A stretch of 55,006 bases of DNA from Paracoccus lutimaris (GTDB lineage: Bacteria > Pseudomonadota > Alphaproteobacteria > Rhodobacterales > Rhodobacteraceae), in contig NZ_QPJL01000024.1 in assembly GCF_003337565.1 (NCBI RefSeq), positions 1-55,006 on the forward strand. Reading direction: 5' to 3'. Both the position numbers and the translations under genes were made by a program. This document shows positions 52,290 through 55,006 of the stretch, piece after piece. The notes under the pieces are model-generated. The model saw only the letters and a program-made list of their open reading frames with translations, was not told the origin of the DNA and did not search any database. Each line of letters opens with the position of its first letter. The first letter of the stretch is position 1.

Positions 52290-54334
52290 CCCGCGACCCG
52301 CAAGACCCGCTTGAGCGCCTGGCACAAGCGCTGCGCGACGGCACACCCGCCCCCGATCCGGTCGCGCGCGAGCGTGCCCTGGCGCGGGCGATGGAAAATT
52401 TCGACGCGCTGCACCAAGAAAATCCCGCCACCGCGCGTCCCAATCAGGACCGCCCGAAACAGCGGGCGGATTTCCTGAGTGGAGTTCGTACCATGCTTGC
52501 CCATCTGACCAGCCGCCCCGCCCTTGCCGCCACCACCTCGGTCGCGGCGCTGTGCCTTGGCCTGTTTGTCATCCTGCCGGTTGAACAGAACCGTCCCGGC
52601 CCGACCCTTGATCCGATTGCGACCCCCGCCCCCGATCCGATTGCGACCCCCGCCCCCGGCCCAGCCCCCGCGGCATCGGTCGAACTGGATCCGGGGGAGC
52701 CAGCAATCACTCCGGTCCCCGCCACGCCCGAACCCGCCCCCGCGCCTCAGATCGCGGCGACCGAGCCGGCCGAGGCGCAGTTCATTACGGCGGATGCGGC
52801 CAGCAATGCCGTGGCGCCGGCACAGACCCGGGTCGCCAGGACACAGGAATCGGCAGCTGCATCCCCCGCGCAGGCCGGCAAGGCCAAGCTGCGGGCCGAG
52901 TTCGCGCCCAAGGCGATGCCCCTGCGCCAACCCGACACCGAAGCCTTTGCGAATGCCGATCAGAACCCGGTAAAGGTGACGACGGAAACACCGGTCTCGA
53001 CCTTCTCGGCCGATGTGGACACGGCATCATATGCGGTCATCCGCTCGTCGCTGATGGCCGGCACCCTGCCCCCGGCCGAGGCCGTCCGCATCGAGGAAAT
53101 GGTGAACTATTTCCCCTATGCCTATCCCGCGCCCGATGCGGATGAGGTCCCGTTCCGCGCCGCGGTCGATGTGATGCCGACGCCCTGGAACAAGGACACG
53201 CGGCTGGTGCGCATCGGCCTGCAGGGCCGGATGCCCGCGATCGCGGACCGCCCGCCGCTGAACCTTGTCTTTCTGATCGACACTTCCGGCTCGATGGAGG
53301 AACAGGACAAACTGCCGCTGCTCAAGCAATCGCTGCGGCTGACGCTGGACCAGCTTCGCCCCGAGGATCAGGTCGCCATCGTCACCTATGCCGGTTCCGC
53401 CGGCGAGGTGCTGGCCCCCACCCCGGCCAGCGACAAGGACAAGATTTCGGCGGCGCTGGACCGGCTTGCGGCCGGTGGCGCGACCGCCGGGGCCGAGGGG
53501 CTGGAGCTGGCCTATCGCACCGCCGCCGCCATGGCCGGTCAGGGCGAGGTCTCGCGCATCCTTCTGGCCACGGATGGCGATTTCAATGTCGGCATCGCCG
53601 ATCCGGCGGAGCTGACGGATTACATCGCCCGCAAGCGCGACCAGGGCACCTATCTGTCGGTGCTGGGCTTCGGGCGCGGCAATCTGGATGACGCGACCAT
53701 GCAGGCGCTGGCCCAGAACGGCAATGGGCAGGCCGCCTATATCGACACCCTGCAAGAGGCCCGCAAGGTGCTGGTCGACCAGCTTTCGGGCGCGCTGTTC
53801 CCGATTGCCGGCGACGTCAAGATCCAGGTCGAATGGAACCCGGCCGAGGTCGCCGAATACCGGCTGATCGGTTATGAGACCCGGGCGCTGGCGCGCGAGG
53901 ATTTCAGCAATGACAAGATCGATGCGGGCGAAATCGGCGCTGGCCATAGCGCGACCGCGCTTTACGAGATCACCGCGCCCGGCAGCCCGGCGCTGCGCAA
54001 TCAGCCGCTGCGCTATGCCGCCCCTGCCGCGGTCACAGGGACGGGCAACGAGCTTGGCCACCTGCGCCTGCGCTACAAGCTGCCGGGCGAGGCGACTTCG
54101 GCCCTGATCGAGACCCCGATCCTTGCCGGACAGGGCGGCAATGATGCCGACGCCCGCTTTGCCGCCGCCATTGCCGGCTTCGGCCAGCTGCTGTCAGGCG
54201 ACAAATATCTGGGCGACTGGGGCTGGGATCAGGCCATCGCGCTGGCCAGCGACAGCCGGGGCGAGGATGCCTTTGGCTATCGCAGCGAGGCGGTCGGCCT
54301 GATGCGGCTGGCCAAGGCACTGGCAGGGCAATAA
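52286..54334 (+). CDS. Membrane-anchored von Willebrand factor A domain protein (YfbK-like)
   Basis: A 682-residue protein. A cytoplasmic-type N-terminus of about 75 residues (DPQDPLERLAQALRDGTPAP and onward) is followed by one membrane span (about 83-105, LAATTSVAALCLGLFVIL). A proline/alanine-rich linker (about 106-190) contains a DNA-level tandem repeat. Then come the vWF-type N-domain (STFSADVDTASYAVIRSSL), a VWA domain with the MIDAS motif D332-T-S-G-S-M, and a C-terminal DUF3520-like region. The N-terminus before the span resembles an anti-sigma anchor, and the gene overlaps the ECF sigma gene, so it may control that factor. Confidence 0.88.
   Translation: MTRDPQDPLERLAQALRDGTPAPDPVARERALARAMENFDALHQENPATARPNQDRPKQRADFLSGVRTMLAHLTSRPALAATTSVAALCLGLFVILPVEQNRPGPTLDPIATPAPDPIATPAPGPAPAASVELDPGEPAITPVPATPEPAPAPQIAATEPAEAQFITADAASNAVAPAQTRVARTQESAAASPAQAGKAKLRAEFAPKAMPLRQPDTEAFANADQNPVKVTTETPVSTFSADVDTASYAVIRSSLMAGTLPPAEAVRIEEMVNYFPYAYPAPDADEVPFRAAVDVMPTPWNKDTRLVRIGLQGRMPAIADRPPLNLVFLIDTSGSMEEQDKLPLLKQSLRLTLDQLRPEDQVAIVTYAGSAGEVLAPTPASDKDKISAALDRLAAGGATAGAEGLELAYRTAAAMAGQGEVSRILLATDGDFNVGIADPAELTDYIARKRDQGTYLSVLGFGRGNLDDATMQALAQNGNGQAAYIDTLQEARKVLVDQLSGALFPIAGDVKIQVEWNPAEVAEYRLIGYETRALAREDFSNDKIDAGEIGAGHSATALYEITAPGSPALRNQPLRYAAPAAVTGTGNELGHLRLRYKLPGEATSALIETPILAGQGGNDADARFAAAIAGFGQLLSGDKYLGDWGWDQAIALASDSRGEDAFGYRSEAVGLMRLAKALAGQ
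52610..52657 (+). repeat. Perfect 24-bp tandem duplication in the VWA linker
   Basis: The 24-bp unit at 52610-52633, which begins GATCCGATTGCG, occurs twice in tandem, perfectly, and encodes DPIATPAP twice in the periplasmic linker. It keeps the frame, so linker length may vary between strains by slippage. Confidence 0.9.
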
Positions 54335-54402
54335 TCCCGGCCGGCTGCGGCGCCCACCCCGGTGCCGCAGCCATGTCCGCCGGCGTCGATCAGCCGCATC
54401 GA

Positions 54403-54894
54403 TCAGCGGCCCAGATGGCGCCGGATCGTGGCCAGATCGGTTTCGGTCAGGACTCGGCGGGGCAGCGGCAGCATCAGGTTGGGCGCCAGATACAGCAGGC
54501 AGATGCGGCTGTTTTCGGCCCGGCCGATCAGGTCGGCCCAGCGATACTGCCAGTTGCCGCGATCACTGTGATAGCGCAGGCCGGCATCATCGACTTCGAA
54601 CGAGACCGGCTCGCGCAGCATCGGCTGCTGTCTCCAGGCGGTCAGGACCATGATCGTGGCGAGTATCCGGGGCATGGCCCAGTCCAGCACCGCCAGCAGC
54701 AGCAGCCCGACCCCGATCAGCACCGCAAGAACCCAATAGGCACCCGGATCGCCAAAGCGGTCGCGCTGCAACCAGTTGGAAGCAGACAGAAAAAGCAGCA
54801 GCCACACCCACAGGAATCGGCGGAAGCGGCGCCGGGAATGCAGGCTCTGGGCGGCGAAATACTCCGCGCGGGTCAATTGAAACTCAACGGCCAT
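54403..54894 (-). CDS. YcxB-like membrane protein, function unknown
   Basis: A 163-residue protein. Two spans (about residues 26-42 and 53-75) are followed by a soluble domain with the YcxB-like pattern (VSFEVDDAGLRYHSDRGNWQYRWADLIGRAENSRICLLYLAPN). Members of this family have no assigned function. I chose ATG 54894, with GAGGGG five bases upstream, over a GTG at 54900. It converges on the VWA gene, with 68 bases between stops. A strong terminator for minus-strand transcription sits just upstream, so its own promoter would have to lie within or before that hairpin. Confidence 0.8.
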   Translation of the reverse strand: MAVEFQLTRAEYFAAQSLHSRRRFRRFLWVWLLLFLSASNWLQRDRFGDPGAYWVLAVLIGVGLLLLAVLDWAMPRILATIMVLTAWRQQPMLREPVSFEVDDAGLRYHSDRGNWQYRWADLIGRAENSRICLLYLAPNLMLPLPRRVLTETDLATIRRHLGR

Positions 54895-54910
54895 CTGCAC
54901 CCCTCAGTGT

Positions 54911-54940
54911 AAAAAAGGCCGCCCCTTGGGGCGGCCCTTT
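54911..54940 (-). terminator. Intrinsic terminator for a minus-strand gene entering from the right edge
   Basis: On the minus strand GGCCGCCCC and GGGGCGGCC pair around AA, followed by TTTTTT (54916-54911). It would end transcription of a gene whose last codons may lie at 54996-55006 (a TAA at 54998-54996 preceded by Ile-Lys codons); too little of that gene is in the window to identify. Confidence 0.8.
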
Positions 54941-55006
54941 CCATCGTGATATCCGTTGCCGGATCATCCGATGTGATCGCTTCGCAAGCCTTGGCTTACT
55001 TGATGA

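Noticed and set aside
49206..52346. A 1046-codon open frame on the minus strand opposite the Wzz-like and sigma-factor genes
   Set aside because: It is the antisense shadow of well-supported plus-strand genes in GC-rich DNA, and its translation has a low-complexity composition with no domain.
1..55006. CRISPR arrays, tRNA or rRNA genes, prophage genes
   Set aside because: No regularly spaced repeats, no tRNA-like or rRNA-like segments, and no phage structural or integrase genes were recognised by reading both strands.

Overview
The window is uniformly GC-rich, densely coded DNA from an alphaproteobacterium of the Rhodobacteraceae, most likely a Paracoccus. The strongest evidence is a complete nosCRZDFYLX nitrous oxide reductase operon with the Paracoccus gene order, including the small nosC gene, and a NosZ whose sequence reads like the Paracoccus protein. 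A class I PHA synthase, ABC and TRAP sugar-acid transporters and FadR-type regulators fit the same group. I saw no rRNA, tRNA or CRISPR array. The only mobile-element trace is a pair of degenerate 21-bp direct repeats at the extreme left edge, which look like an IS21-family terminus.

Layout. (1) 1-2.6 kb: an inositol-monophosphatase-family gene whose apparent N-terminus is read from the IS-like end, then a Na/Pi-cotransporter-like protein. (2) 2.8-12.5 kb: a sugar or sugar-acid catabolic locus. On the minus strand lie an AldA-like aldehyde dehydrogenase, a YtfQRT-YjfF-type ABC importer and an enolase-superfamily dehydratase. Divergent from them are a FadR-type regulator and a GMC oxidoreductase. 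Two near-identical operator-like sites sit between the two arms. (3) 12.8-19.9 kb: a second sugar-acid locus on the minus strand (Ldh2-family oxidoreductase, then FadR-type regulator, TRAP DctP-DctQ-DctM, L-idonate-5-dehydrogenase-like enzyme, RspB-like dehydrogenase), with a perfect FadR-like palindrome upstream of the regulator. (4) 20.1-26.1 kb: an exported protein with Sel1-like repeats, then a translationally coupled trio of small membrane protein, hybrid histidine kinase with two receivers and HPt, and response-regulator diguanylate cyclase. (5) 26.3-35.4 kb: nosCRZDFYLX behind an FNR/NnrR-type box. (6) 35.4-38.9 kb: a CecR-YbhG-YbhF-YbhS-like efflux operon running tail to tail into nosX. 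(7) 39.1-40.9 kb: phaC. (8) 41.1-51.6 kb: an exopolysaccharide locus with three glycosyltransferases, a Wzx-type flippase, a priming sugar transferase, a PIG-L deacetylase, an O-antigen-ligase/Wzy-like polymerase and a Wzz/GumC-like protein with a degenerate kinase domain, plus two or three small ORFs. (9) 51.7-54.9 kb: an ECF sigma factor coupled to a membrane-anchored VWA protein, then a YcxB-like protein.

How the parts work together. Both catabolic loci pair a binding-protein-dependent importer with dehydrogenases and a FadR-family repressor. In each, a strong GC hairpin follows the binding-protein gene, which probably sets high binding-protein output. The nos genes overlap or nearly abut from nosC to nosX and should be made from one anaerobically induced transcript. 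In the polysaccharide locus a lipid-linked unit is primed by the sugar transferase, extended by the glycosyltransferases, flipped by the Wzx-like protein, and polymerised with length control by the Wzy- and Wzz-like proteins. The AT-rich 550-bp divergent region at 46.6-47.2 kb, with a TATAAT promoter and several palindromes, is probably its control centre.
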